From Pandoraea norimbergensis (lineage in GTDB: Bacteria > Pseudomonadota > Gammaproteobacteria > Burkholderiales > Burkholderiaceae): 64,000 nucleotides of DNA. Position numbers and translations under genes: made by a program. The notes beneath the pieces were generated by a model. It was not told the DNA's origin. It ran no database searches and saw only the letters and a program-made list of their open reading frames with translations. Location: positions 1,364,001 through 1,428,000 of the forward strand of contig NZ_CP013480.3 in NCBI RefSeq assembly GCF_001465545.3. The letters are read 5' to 3'. Shown here piece by piece: positions 36,065 through 44,790 of the stretch (within the stretch, counting starts at the first letter, position 1; each line of letters starts with the position of its first letter).

Positions 36065-37108
36065 TTACCCCAAGACATTGGCGTAGACGTGCTGCGCCAG
36101 TTTCTGCGGATCGGTCGACTTCTTGAGCACACCGATACGGCGGAAGTCATCGGCGAAGAACGCGATCTCGTCGCGCAGATCGACACCGGTCGGATGGTGC
36201 GAGTAAGTGAGCGTGGCGTAGAGCTTGCGCAGGTCTTCGGGGCTGATCTTCGGCGAGTACTTGGCGAAGATCTTGGCGGCCTCGTTCGGGTTCTCATTGA
36301 CGAATTCGGTCGCCTGCACGATCGAGCGAGCCAGCGCGCTTGCCGCCGCCCGGTCGTTACGCACCAGTTCGCCGCGTGCGCCAATCACGCAGCAGACCTT
36401 GCGTGCGTACTCGCCGGTGAGGTTGGTCGCGAGTTCCACGTACGCGCCGTTGGTGCGCTTTTCCAGCAGATAGAGGTTCGGGTCGCCGTCGGCGATGGCC
36501 TGAATCTCGCCCTTGTCGACGGCCACGCCGAGCAGGTCGGCCGGGTACTGACGCCACGTGATGTCGCGCTCGGCATCGATGCCGTGTTTCGAGAGCAGGA
36601 TCTGGAAGAAATGCTTGCCCGGGGCGGCGAGATCGGACACGCCGACCGTCTTGCCTCTGAGCGATTCAAGCGACGTGATGCCGGCGGCCTTCGAGCCCAG
36701 CAACCGCACGCAACCGCCGTGCGAGCTGCCGATGATCTTCACGTCGAACCCGGCTTCGAGTGGCTTCAACCAACGGTGAATCATGCCGACGGCAGCGTCG
36801 GCCTTCCCAGTGGCAATCGATTCGAGCAACTGGTCGGTCGAGCCGCTGTAGTTGATGAGATCGACCTGAAGCCCGTTTTTCTCGAAGAAACCCCGCTCCT
36901 GCGCGGCCACGATGGGCGTCAGGCAGAACGAGTTCTGGTTCCACGCGAACGTGAGCTTGCGCTTCTGCGACCATGCCTTGCGGCCGAGCAGCAACGCTGG
37001 CGCCGCAAGGGCCACGGCCCCCCCGGCTCGCAACACCTTGCGGCGCCCCGTCTGCACGTTATCGATCACTGACGACGGCGCGGTATTCCCCTTTTCCAGA
37101 AACTTCAT
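36065..37108 (-). CDS. ABC transporter substrate-binding protein (SsuA/NrtA-like), Tat-like signal
   Basis: The 347-residue protein has a Tat-type leader (GRRKVLRAGG near 21-30, then hydrophobic AVALAAPALLLG). The NMT1/SsuA-like fold follows: FFEKNGLQVDLINYSGSTDQ, AAVGMIHRWLKP, and LRGKTVGVSDLAAPG. ATG 37108 follows AGGGGAA. It lies directly before the permease with a 7-bp gap, so it is the main binding protein of this transporter. The ligand is inferred from the neighbouring sulfonate monooxygenase. Confidence 0.88.
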   Translation of the reverse strand: MKFLEKGNTAPSSVIDNVQTGRRKVLRAGGAVALAAPALLLGRKAWSQKRKLTFAWNQNSFCLTPIVAAQERGFFEKNGLQVDLINYSGSTDQLLESIATGKADAAVGMIHRWLKPLEAGFDVKIIGSSHGGCVRLLGSKAAGITSLESLRGKTVGVSDLAAPGKHFFQILLSKHGIDAERDITWRQYPADLLGVAVDKGEIQAIADGDPNLYLLEKRTNGAYVELATNLTGEYARKVCCVIGARGELVRNDRAAASALARSIVQATEFVNENPNEAAKIFAKYSPKISPEDLRKLYATLTYSHHPTGVDLRDEIAFFADDFRRIGVLKKSTDPQKLAQHVYANVLG

Positions 37109-37180
37109 GACGACGATTCCCCTGTTTGTTTTTGATGGTGGGTCAGAACTGGTTTCGATGTGGCGGATCAGTCGAGCCAA

Positions 37181-38077
37181 TCAGTCGAGCAGATCGGGCT
37201 CCGCTTCGACGAGCCCTTCAAACAGGCTCTCGAAGGAATACAGCGCGCCCTCGGGGCCGCCGACCTGACTGTGCGTATGACGTGCGGTAGCCTCATCGAT
37301 GGGCTGCGGCGTACCGGCGGCTTCGGCGAGCAACTGCGTGTGGGCGGCGTTCTCTAGCGCGATGTACCACCAGGCGGTGGCTTCTACGGTCGGACCGGCG
37401 GTGAGAATGCCGTGGTTCTTGAGAATCACGCCCTTCACCGTGCCGCTGCCGTCGGGCTTGTTCAGCGCGTGGGCGATGCGTTGCCCTTCGCTGTCATCGA
37501 CCACCATGCCGGTGAAGTCGTCGAACAGTGCGTGGTCCTCGAAGAAGCCGCACGAGTCTTGCGTGAGCGGATCGAGCGCGCGGCCCAGCGTCGACCACGC
37601 CTTGCCGTAAGTCGAATGCGTGTGTGCGGCGGCAACGAGGTGCGGATGCGCTTCGTGAATGGCGGCATGAATCGCAAACGCTGCCTTGTTCAGCGGCCGG
37701 TCGCCGATGACCGTCTCGCCTTTCGAATTCACCAGCAGCAGGTCGGAGACCTTGATGCGCGAGAAATGCACGCCGAGCGGATTGACCCAGAAGTGGTCGG
37801 TCAACTCGGGGTCGCGCGCGGTGATATGCCCGGCGAGGCCGAGATCGAAACCGTGACGCGCGAAGATGCGAAAAGCGGCGGCCAGACGTGTCTGGCGATG
37901 GCGGCGCTCGGCGAGCACATCGCTTCGCACGGGCGGGGCATCGAACCAGAAGCGCTGTTGCGGCGCGGCGTTGAGGACCAGCCCCGTGGGCGTGGTGTGT
38001 GTCGGGTGAGTGGCGTGACCGGCAACGTTATCGTTGCGGGCAAAGGCGGTGGTGTTGACGGGCAGAACGGCGGCCAT
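37181..38077 (-). CDS. Class II aldolase/adducin family protein
   Basis: The 298-residue protein has the aldolase II/AraD fold with metal ligands visible in AAAHTHSTYGKAW and in LKNHGILTAG, and an acidic catalytic position in the EDHALFDDF region. Relatives cleave or epimerise sugar phosphates or act on small hydroxy acids. Here it lies between alkanesulfonate monooxygenase and the sulfonate transporter. It may process the aldehyde or carbon skeleton released after desulfonation (inference). An N-terminal extension of about 40 residues is not part of the fold. Confidence 0.85.
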   Translation of the reverse strand: MAAVLPVNTTAFARNDNVAGHATHPTHTTPTGLVLNAAPQQRFWFDAPPVRSDVLAERRHRQTRLAAAFRIFARHGFDLGLAGHITARDPELTDHFWVNPLGVHFSRIKVSDLLLVNSKGETVIGDRPLNKAAFAIHAAIHEAHPHLVAAAHTHSTYGKAWSTLGRALDPLTQDSCGFFEDHALFDDFTGMVVDDSEGQRIAHALNKPDGSGTVKGVILKNHGILTAGPTVEATAWWYIALENAAHTQLLAEAAGTPQPIDEATARHTHSQVGGPEGALYSFESLFEGLVEAEPDLLD

Positions 38078-38107
38078 AGTGTTTTCCTTGAGGTCGGCTG
38101 GACGCGA

Positions 38108-39223
38108 TCAGGCAGCGCGACGTGCAGCGCCGTTTTCACCGTTCTCGCTGTTCTGGCGGTCGCGTTCCGCAACGAGCGTGCGCAGGCGCGGAATCAGTTC
38201 GCGGCCGTAGTCGATGGTGTCGCCCAGCGGGTCGAAGCCACGAATCAGGAACGTGCTGACGCCAAGGTCGTAGTAATCGAGGAGCGCGTCGGCGACTTGT
38301 TCGGGCGTGCCGACGAGGGCGGTCGAGTTGGAGCGGCCGCCGATGAGCCCGGCGATCTCCGTCCACAGCACTTTGTCGAGGCGTGCGCCCTTGTCGGCGG
38401 CCGCCAGCAGACGCCGGGCGCCTTCGCTTTGCAGGGCCGAACCTTGCGACAGCCCGGCAGCGGCGCGAATCGCTTTCGCTTGCGCCAGAATCTGATCGGC
38501 GCGGGCCCACGCCTTCGCTTCGGTCTCGGCCAGAATCGGGCGGAACGACACCGAGAAGCGCGGCGTGCGTCCGTGCACGGCCGCCGCCGCACGCACGCGG
38601 GTGGTCAACTCACGCACCTGATCGAGCGACTCGCCCCACAGCGCATAGATGTCGGCGTGCTTGCCCGCGACTTCGAGGGCGGCACCGGAAGCACCGCCGA
38701 AGAAGATCGGCACGTGCGGCTGTTGCACCGGTTTGACTTCCGAGTAGCCCTGCTTGAAGCGGTAGTACTGACCGTCGTGATCGAACGGGTTGTCTTCCGT
38801 CCAGATGCGGCGAAGGATGCCCAGATACTCGTCGGTGCGCGCATAGCGCTCGTCATGCGAGAGAAAGTCACCGTCGCGCGCCTGTTCCTCATCCGATCCG
38901 CCGGAAATGAAGTGCACCCCCAGACGGCCACCGCTGAACTGGTCGAGCGTGGCGATCTGGCGCGCGGCCAGCGTCGGCGCCGTAAAGCCCGGGCGATGCG
39001 CGAGCATGAAGTGGATGTTCTCCGTCACCGTCGACGCATAGGCGATGGTGAGCGTGGCCGACGGGCTGGTGGAGTGGTGCGGCACGAGAATTCGGTCGAA
39101 GCCAGACTGCTCGTGAGCGCGGGCGAACGTGCGCACATAGTCGCGGTCGACTACGGGGCCACTTTTCGGGTGAATTTCGGACTGCTTACTGCTTTGGATC
39201 ATGCCGATGATCTCGACGCTCAT
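38108..39223 (-). CDS. ssuD: FMNH2-dependent alkanesulfonate monooxygenase (SsuD-like)
   Basis: This 371-residue luciferase-fold TIM-barrel enzyme would release sulfite and an aldehyde from alkanesulfonates, using reduced flavin from a separate reductase. Family blocks present are RILVPHHSTSPSATLTIAYAS, MLAHRPGFTAPTLAARQIATLDQFSGGR (shown in parts by meaning), GVHFISGGSDEEQARDGDFL, and SNSTALVGTPEQVADALLDYYDLG. No SsuE reductase gene is present in the window, so reduced flavin must come from elsewhere. It is first in the leftward operon. The related dimethylsulfone monooxygenase SfnG is a less likely alternative. Confidence 0.88.
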   Translation of the reverse strand: MSVEIIGMIQSSKQSEIHPKSGPVVDRDYVRTFARAHEQSGFDRILVPHHSTSPSATLTIAYASTVTENIHFMLAHRPGFTAPTLAARQIATLDQFSGGRLGVHFISGGSDEEQARDGDFLSHDERYARTDEYLGILRRIWTEDNPFDHDGQYYRFKQGYSEVKPVQQPHVPIFFGGASGAALEVAGKHADIYALWGESLDQVRELTTRVRAAAAVHGRTPRFSVSFRPILAETEAKAWARADQILAQAKAIRAAAGLSQGSALQSEGARRLLAAADKGARLDKVLWTEIAGLIGGRSNSTALVGTPEQVADALLDYYDLGVSTFLIRGFDPLGDTIDYGRELIPRLRTLVAERDRQNSENGENGAARRAA

Positions 39224-39365
39224 GAGCGCTCTCCTTGCTTTCTCTTGTGGGGCAACAGAGGCGGCAGCGCTGACAGGGCGACGTGGGCCGGTTTGCGCTA
39301 CACGCCCATCGATCGGAACAGACGGTGAACGGGAGTGAGCCTACGCAAACAAATCTCGGCCGTTA

Positions 39366-39390
39366 AATAATCATTTACGCAAAGATTATT
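39366..39390. promoter_or_regulatory. Inverted repeat AATAATC-N11-GATTATT between the sulfur operons
   Basis: A perfect 7+7 repeat with LysR-type N11 spacing lies between divergent ssuD and the oxidoreductase gene. CysB/Cbl-type regulators of sulfur starvation would be natural candidates, but no regulator gene is in the window. It may also include promoter elements. Confidence 0.45.
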
Positions 39391-39502
39391 CAATATGGAT
39401 GGTTGGGCTTATCCCGCGAGCGCCTTACGCTGTGAGCACTACGTACAACCCGGCGACCCGGTGCAACCTGCACCTAACGCGTATTTGCTTATTCCAAATC
39501 TC

Positions 39503-40861
39503 ATGGCTACCGTTGCTCAACCTTTCGAGTTGGCCGCGTCGGGCGACGACCGTACCGGCGTCTCCGGCGCTGTGCTGCATCTGGCAAGCACGCAGGGGGA
39601 GGCGCGCCATGCAGGCGCAGATGCCCGTGCCCTGCGTTCCGACACGTTCGCGCGTTCGCTGGACGCGCTACTGCCGCAGCTCACCCGCGACTTCGCTGCG
39701 GGGGCGGCCGCGCTCGATCGCGATGCCCGCTTCCCCGTAGATAACTTCGCGCAATTGCATCGTCACGGGCTGATTGCCGCCGTGATTCCGCAGGCCCATG
39801 GCGGTCACGGCGCAGGGTTGGCCGAGGCACGCCGCATCATTGGCGCCGTAGCGGCTGGCGAATCGGCGACGGCGCTCGTGCTGACCATGACGTATTTGCA
39901 ACATCGTTCGCTGGTGCGTACCAGCACGCGATGGCCTGACGCACAACGCAGCGACGTGTTCCGTAGCGCCGTGACCGACGGCGCGTTGATCAATGCGTTG
40001 CGCGTCGAACCCGATCTGGGCACGCCGGCGCGTGGCGGCTTGCCATCGACCGTCGCGCGCCGTACGGCAACGGGCTGGCGGCTCTCAGGCCGCAAGCTTT
40101 ATTGCACCGGCATTCCGGCGCTAAGCTGGCTATCGGTCTGGGCGCGCACGGATGAGGCCGAGCCGCGCGTCGGCGTGTTTCTCGTGCCGAGGCCGGCCAG
40201 TTTTCAGGACGCCGGGGATGCGCTGGATCGTCCGGGCATTCGCGTGGTGCCGAACTGGGACCATCTGGGGCTGCGCGCTTCGGGCAGTCATGAGGTCATC
40301 CTCGAAGACGTCGATCTGCCGTTTGGCAATGCCGTCGATATTCGTGCGCTGCACGAGTGGGCACCGGCAGGCATCGGCCAGCGCGATAACGACGCGCACA
40401 TCGAACAGCAGGCATGGATGAGCGTGCTGCTGGGCACGCTCTATGACGCTGTGGCGCGGGCGGGCACCGAATGGCTCGTTACGTTCCTGAATACGCGGGT
40501 CCCGGGGAATCTGGGCGCGCCGCTCGCCACCGTGCCGCGCGTGCAGGAAACCGTCGGCGAGATCGCGACGTTGCTGCATGTCAACCAGCGTTTGCTCGAT
40601 GCCGCCGCTGCTGCTGCCGATGCGGGCCAGCCCGACGACGATATCGCCAGCGGTGCGCTCAAATTCACCGTGACGGGCAATGCCATCCGGGTACTGGAAC
40701 TGGCCTTGCAACTCACGGGCAATCACGGGCTCTCGCGCAATAATCCGCTGGAGCGCCATCACCGCGACGTGCTGTGCAGCCGCATTCACACGCCGCAAAA
40801 CGACACTATCCTGAGCGCGGCCGGCCGGCGCGCGCTCGCTGCCTTTCAGGTTCACGCATGA
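39503..40861 (+). CDS. Acyl-CoA-dehydrogenase-like flavoprotein (SfnB sulfur-acquisition type)
   Basis: The protein has about 452 residues and the acyl-CoA dehydrogenase fold: an N-terminal helical domain with FAQLHRHGLIAAVIPQAHGGHGAG, a middle beta domain (SGRKLYCTGIPALSWLSVWA, then WDHLGLRASGSHEVILEDV), and a C-terminal helical domain ending NHGLSRNNPLERHHRDV. The pattern is that of SfnB/DszC-like flavin monooxygenases of sulfur scavenging rather than true beta-oxidation enzymes. Start choice is uncertain (ATG 39395 is also open; neither has a good ribosome site). Its stop overlaps the next ATG (ATGA), so it is coupled to the cysteine dioxygenase gene. Confidence 0.82.
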   Translation: MATVAQPFELAASGDDRTGVSGAVLHLASTQGEARHAGADARALRSDTFARSLDALLPQLTRDFAAGAAALDRDARFPVDNFAQLHRHGLIAAVIPQAHGGHGAGLAEARRIIGAVAAGESATALVLTMTYLQHRSLVRTSTRWPDAQRSDVFRSAVTDGALINALRVEPDLGTPARGGLPSTVARRTATGWRLSGRKLYCTGIPALSWLSVWARTDEAEPRVGVFLVPRPASFQDAGDALDRPGIRVVPNWDHLGLRASGSHEVILEDVDLPFGNAVDIRALHEWAPAGIGQRDNDAHIEQQAWMSVLLGTLYDAVARAGTEWLVTFLNTRVPGNLGAPLATVPRVQETVGEIATLLHVNQRLLDAAAAAADAGQPDDDIASGALKFTVTGNAIRVLELALQLTGNHGLSRNNPLERHHRDVLCSRIHTPQNDTILSAAGRRALAAFQVHA

Positions 40862-41520
40862 CCGCTGCTTTGGTTGAAAACACCCCGCCCAACGTCTCGG
40901 ACGTTGCTAATTTGTCCGCGCACGACTACGACGCGCTCGATCCGCTACGTAATTTTGTCGCAGCATTTTCACGGTTGCTGGAACGGCGCCCGCACGAGAC
41001 GACGTTGCTCGAAGAAGGTGCAGGCCTGCTCGCGCAACTGGTCGCGCGTGACGACTGGTTGCCCGACGCGTTTGCTACGCCGCACCCCGAGCACTATCAG
41101 CAATACCTGCTGCATTGCGATTCGGGGCAGCGCTTCAGCATCGTCAGCTTTGTCTGGGGGCCGGGCCAGCGCACACCGATTCACGACCACACGGTTTGGG
41201 GACTGATCGGCATGCTGCGGGGCGCCGAGGATTCGCTGCCTTATGTGCTCAACGCGAAGGGCGTTCCGGTCGAAGCCGGTGAACCGGTGCGTCTGGTGCC
41301 CGGCGACGTGGAGATTCTTTCGCCGCGTCTGGGCGACATTCACCGCGTGACCAATGCCTTCGATGACCGTGTTTCGGTGAGCATTCACGTGTATGGCGCG
41401 AACATCGGCGCCGTGCACCGCAGCGTGTTCACCGAAGCGGGCGAGCGCAAAGGCTTTGTCTCCGGCTACGCCAACGCACAATTGCCGAACCCTTGGGGCA
41501 GGGCGGCGCAGCGCGTCTGA
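40858..41520 (+). CDS. Cysteine dioxygenase family protein
   Basis: This 220-residue cupin has the cysteine dioxygenase metal triad: His109 and His111 in PIHDHTVWG, and His162 in GDIHRV. Such enzymes oxidise L-cysteine or a related thiol (for example 3-mercaptopropionate) to the sulfinate with non-haem iron. It overlaps the upstream flavoprotein stop by 4 bp (ATGA) and precedes a multidomain rhodanese. The context points to sulfur turnover. Thiol specificity cannot be settled from sequence; bacterial members often prefer mercaptopropionate. Confidence 0.9.
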   Translation: MTAALVENTPPNVSDVANLSAHDYDALDPLRNFVAAFSRLLERRPHETTLLEEGAGLLAQLVARDDWLPDAFATPHPEHYQQYLLHCDSGQRFSIVSFVWGPGQRTPIHDHTVWGLIGMLRGAEDSLPYVLNAKGVPVEAGEPVRLVPGDVEILSPRLGDIHRVTNAFDDRVSVSIHVYGANIGAVHRSVFTEAGERKGFVSGYANAQLPNPWGRAAQRV

Positions 41521-41529
41521 CCCCCTCGT

Positions 41530-41555
41530 GCGGCATGGCGCTCACGCCATGCCGC
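41530..41555 (+). terminator. Hairpin after cysteine dioxygenase gene
   Basis: An 11-bp perfect stem gcggcatggcg/cgccatgccgc with a 4-nt loop lies just after the stop. No T-run follows, so it may only attenuate before the rhodanese gene. Confidence 0.4.
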
Positions 41556-41664
41556 AGCGCACCACATCGCGCGGCACGGGCGGCCGGGGCTTCTGCCACA
41601 ATGGCCGTCTGGCTGCGCAGGCCATGCCCTCCCTTTTGCATGCTTCCGTATTGAAGGAATTGCC

Positions 41665-43305
41665 GTGTCCGATCATTCGACCGACGTGCCGTCGCAGACG
41701 GCTGATACCACCGCCTTCCCCCAACTGACCTTTGCCGACGTGCGCGCCGCGTTGCTCGCTGGGCAGGAGATCGCCCTGCTGGATGTGCGCGAGGAAGACC
41801 CGTTTGCGCAGGCGCACCCGCTGTGGGCGGCCAACCTGCCGCTGTCTCGCGTGGAAATCGAAGCGTGGGCGCGCATTCCGCGCCGCGATACGCGCATCGT
41901 CGTCTACGGCGAGCACGACGGGCAAGACCTCGCGCCGCGCGCCGCCGCCGTGCTGCGCAAGCTGGGCTATGGCGACGTGACCCTGCTCGCGGGCGGCCTC
42001 GATGGCTGGATTGCCGCGGGCGGCGAAGTGTTTCGCGACGTGAATGTGCCGAGCAAATCGTTCGGTGAATGGGTGGAAGGGCTGCGCCACACGCCGTCGT
42101 TGTCCGCGCAGGAAGTGCAGGCATTGCTCGACAACGAAGCCGATGTGGTCGTGGTCGATGCGCGGCGCTTCGACGAATACCAGACCATGAACATCCCCGG
42201 TTCGACCAGCGTGCCCGGTGCGGAGCTTGTGCTGCGCGTGCGCGAACTGGCCCCTGACCCGGCGACGCGTGTGATCGTCAATTGCGCGGGCCGCACGCGC
42301 AGCATTATCGGCACGCAGTCGCTCGTGAATGCAGGCCTGCCCAATCCGGTCGCGGCGTTGCGCAACGGCACCATCGGCTGGACGCTGGCCGGTCAAACGC
42401 TGGAGCGCGGGGCGCAGCGCCGTCATCCGGCGCAGGTGCGTGAAGCGACGCTTGCCGTCGCGCGTGAAGGCGCGCGTGCCGTAGCCGACCGTGCTGGTGT
42501 GAAGCGCATTGCGCTGGATGGTGTGGCGACGCTGAACGCGCCCGGCCGTACCGTGTATCGCTTCGACGTGCGCACGCCGGAGGAATACGCAGCCGGTCAC
42601 TTGCCGGATTTCGCGAGTGCCCCGGGCGGACAACTCGTGCAGGAAACCGATCATCAGGCCCCCGTGCGAGGCGCATGGATCGTGCTGGCGGACGACGATG
42701 GCGTGCGCGCCGACATGACCGGCTCGTGGCTCGCCCAGATGGGCTGGACCGTGTACGTCGTGGAGCCGCACAGCGCGCACGCGCGCAGTGCACAGGGCGG
42801 CTGGCCGTTGCACACGCCGAGCGCGCCGGACGTGGCCTCGGTCACACCCGCGTTGCTCGCCCGCTGGCTCGACGATGCGGCCCCGGGTGAGATTGCCGTG
42901 CTCGACTTCACGGCGAGCGCCAACTACGTCAAGCGGCATATCCCGGGTGCTTGGTTCGTGATTCGAGCACGACTGGCCGAGGCGTTGCGTGCCGTCGGTC
43001 CGGCGCAGCGTTATGTGCTGACGTGCGGATCAAGTTTGCTTGCACGATTTGCCGCGGCTGATCTGCGACGTCTCACGGATGCCGAGATCGTCGTGCTCGA
43101 AGGCGGCACGCAAGCGTGGATCAATGCCGGGCTGCCGCTGGAGACCGGTGAGACCCGTCTGGCCAGCGCGCGCGACGACCGCTATCGCCGTCCCTATGAG
43201 GGCACGGATAACGCGGCCGAGGCGATGCAGGCCTATCTGGACTGGGAGTTCGGGCTGGTGGATCAATTGCATCGCGATGGTACGCATCGCTTTCAGGTGA
43301 TCTGA
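41665..43305 (+). CDS. Four-domain rhodanese-related sulfurtransferase
   Basis: The 546-residue protein is a tandem of four rhodanese domains (about 20-125, 145-250, 290-385, 400-505). Only the second and fourth keep a catalytic cysteine: Cys207 in NCAGRTRS and Cys454 in TCGSSLLA. The first and third have loops without Cys (YGEHDGQ, LADDDG). Family members move sulfane sulfur between donors and acceptors. The start is GTG 41665 with a GAAGGAA site. It follows the cysteine dioxygenase and closes the rightward sulfur set. A final SLDWEFGLVDQLHRDG-like tail (here YLDWEFGLVDQLHRDG) is conserved in such proteins. Confidence 0.9.
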   Translation: MSDHSTDVPSQTADTTAFPQLTFADVRAALLAGQEIALLDVREEDPFAQAHPLWAANLPLSRVEIEAWARIPRRDTRIVVYGEHDGQDLAPRAAAVLRKLGYGDVTLLAGGLDGWIAAGGEVFRDVNVPSKSFGEWVEGLRHTPSLSAQEVQALLDNEADVVVVDARRFDEYQTMNIPGSTSVPGAELVLRVRELAPDPATRVIVNCAGRTRSIIGTQSLVNAGLPNPVAALRNGTIGWTLAGQTLERGAQRRHPAQVREATLAVAREGARAVADRAGVKRIALDGVATLNAPGRTVYRFDVRTPEEYAAGHLPDFASAPGGQLVQETDHQAPVRGAWIVLADDDGVRADMTGSWLAQMGWTVYVVEPHSAHARSAQGGWPLHTPSAPDVASVTPALLARWLDDAAPGEIAVLDFTASANYVKRHIPGAWFVIRARLAEALRAVGPAQRYVLTCGSSLLARFAAADLRRLTDAEIVVLEGGTQAWINAGLPLETGETRLASARDDRYRRPYEGTDNAAEAMQAYLDWEFGLVDQLHRDGTHRFQVI

Positions 43306-43464
43306 CGCAGCAGCCCGGGCATTCCCGACAATCTCCGACAAACCGGGCAGTCTGCGTCGACGCGGCGGCAGGCGTGGCATACTCCGGTTTTTCCGAGGTC
43401 GCCGACGGGCTCATCGACGTGAGCGCGGGCCGGTACGGCGGCCCGCTTGCTCTCCGATTCGATC

Positions 43465-44604
43465 ATGCCATTGCAGCGTTTCATTGCCCGCCGACTGGGC
43501 GCCCTCACCGAGCCGAGCACGCGTATCCCCTACGCGTGGGTGTACCACGAGCCGGACGTCTTCCTGCAACGCACGTCGCATCTCACCGTCGCCAAGAAGT
43601 ATCTGCATCGCCGCCTGCGTCTGGCGCTGAGCGGTCAGGCGAGCCGCGAGGTGCGCCACGTGCCGCCCAACGCGCGCGTGTTGTGGATCTACGGCGGCAA
43701 GGCGTCGGTCGGCGACGCCGTGATGGACCTCTCGGGGCGTGCGCTGTTGCGCGGTCGTGAGGCGCCGGTCGATTTGTTGATCACCCCCAGCCTCAAGGCA
43801 GTCTTCGAAGGCGACGACATCTTCCGGCACGTCTACGACGACCCGAAGGCTGTGAATCCGGCCGATTACGACGTTGTTGTGATGCAGGAATTCAACTACC
43901 CGACGCTGCGCATCAAGCGACGCCATTTCCCGACACTGCCGTTTGCGTGCCTGTTCCGCTTCTTCCACGGCCCGGACCGAAATCAGACGCAATTCAGTCT
44001 GGCGGCGGTCAACGATGTCTTTGCCCTCGGACTCGGCCCCGACGAATTGTTCTCGCGCGCCAAGCCGTATTTGCGCGCCGAGACCGATCTGCCCGAAACC
44101 ATCGCGCAACAACTGCCGCAGCGTCCGTATCTCGTGCTGGCGATGGGCGGCGTGGAGCCGCGCCGTACCTACGCGCACTGGCGCGAGTGTCTGGCGGCCT
44201 ACGACGCAGCGATAGCCGGTATGCCCGGGTTGCCGGCCGGTATCGTGCTGCTGGGGTCGGGCAATGGCGCAGACGCCGCCAAGGCACTGATGGAAGCGCA
44301 GTTCGCACATCTTCAACTCGTCTCGTTTGTCGGTGAACTCACGTTGCGCGATGCCAAGCGTGTGATCGCCAACGCCGCGCTTTTCGTCGGCGCCGATGGT
44401 GGTTTGATGCACGTGGCGCACACGACGCCGACGCCCAGCGTCACGCTGTTCGCGAAGGCGGAGCCGCCGTATCTGCGTCTCACGCCGGGCTGCCAGTCCA
44501 CCCCGCTGCAAACCGAGAGTGACGTGAGTGCGGTCGATCCGGTCGAACTTGCCGATACGATCGTGGCAACGCTGGCGTCGTCGCCATCGGCACTGCCGCG
44601 CTGA
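43465..44604 (+). CDS. Glycosyltransferase family 9 (heptosyltransferase-like) protein
   Basis: The 379-residue protein has a GT-B fold of the lipopolysaccharide heptosyltransferase type. It has an N-terminal Rossmann half (VLWIYGGKASVGDAVMDLSGRALL), and a C-terminal donor-binding half with GIVLLGSGNGADAAKALM, FVGELTLRDAKRVIANAALFVGADGGLMHVAH and PSVTLFAK. It likely transfers a sugar to LPS core or a glycan at the cytoplasmic face. ATG 43465 is favoured over a TTG 18 bp upstream. The gene ends 34 bp before a lux-type palindrome but lies upstream of it, so it is probably not under its control. Confidence 0.8.
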   Translation: MPLQRFIARRLGALTEPSTRIPYAWVYHEPDVFLQRTSHLTVAKKYLHRRLRLALSGQASREVRHVPPNARVLWIYGGKASVGDAVMDLSGRALLRGREAPVDLLITPSLKAVFEGDDIFRHVYDDPKAVNPADYDVVVMQEFNYPTLRIKRRHFPTLPFACLFRFFHGPDRNQTQFSLAAVNDVFALGLGPDELFSRAKPYLRAETDLPETIAQQLPQRPYLVLAMGGVEPRRTYAHWRECLAAYDAAIAGMPGLPAGIVLLGSGNGADAAKALMEAQFAHLQLVSFVGELTLRDAKRVIANAALFVGADGGLMHVAHTTPTPSVTLFAKAEPPYLRLTPGCQSTPLQTESDVSAVDPVELADTIVATLASSPSALPR

Positions 44605-44638
44605 TTTTCGCCTTTCACCCCCAAATCGCCCAATACCG

Positions 44639-44660
44639 CACCTGTCAACGTTGACAGGTG
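44639..44660 (+). promoter_or_regulatory. lux-type palindrome 1, upstream of autotransporter
   Basis: A 22-bp perfect palindrome centred at 44649.5 contains CTGTCAACGTTGACAG. A -10-like TATGTT (44681-44686) starts 31.5 bp from the centre, placing the box at about -43 from the start point, the classic class II position for LuxR-type activators. The autotransporter ATG is 131 bp downstream. Confidence 0.8.
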
Positions 44661-44790
44661 ACGCTGACCCCCGCCAGGCCTATGTTGGTCGCAGGCGGCG
44701 GCGTCGACACGGCCATGTCAGGTTCGATCGTACGTGGAGGGTTGTCGCGTTGTGCTGTCCGTCGTTCCTTTCTGAAAAGGAGCCAGCGTC

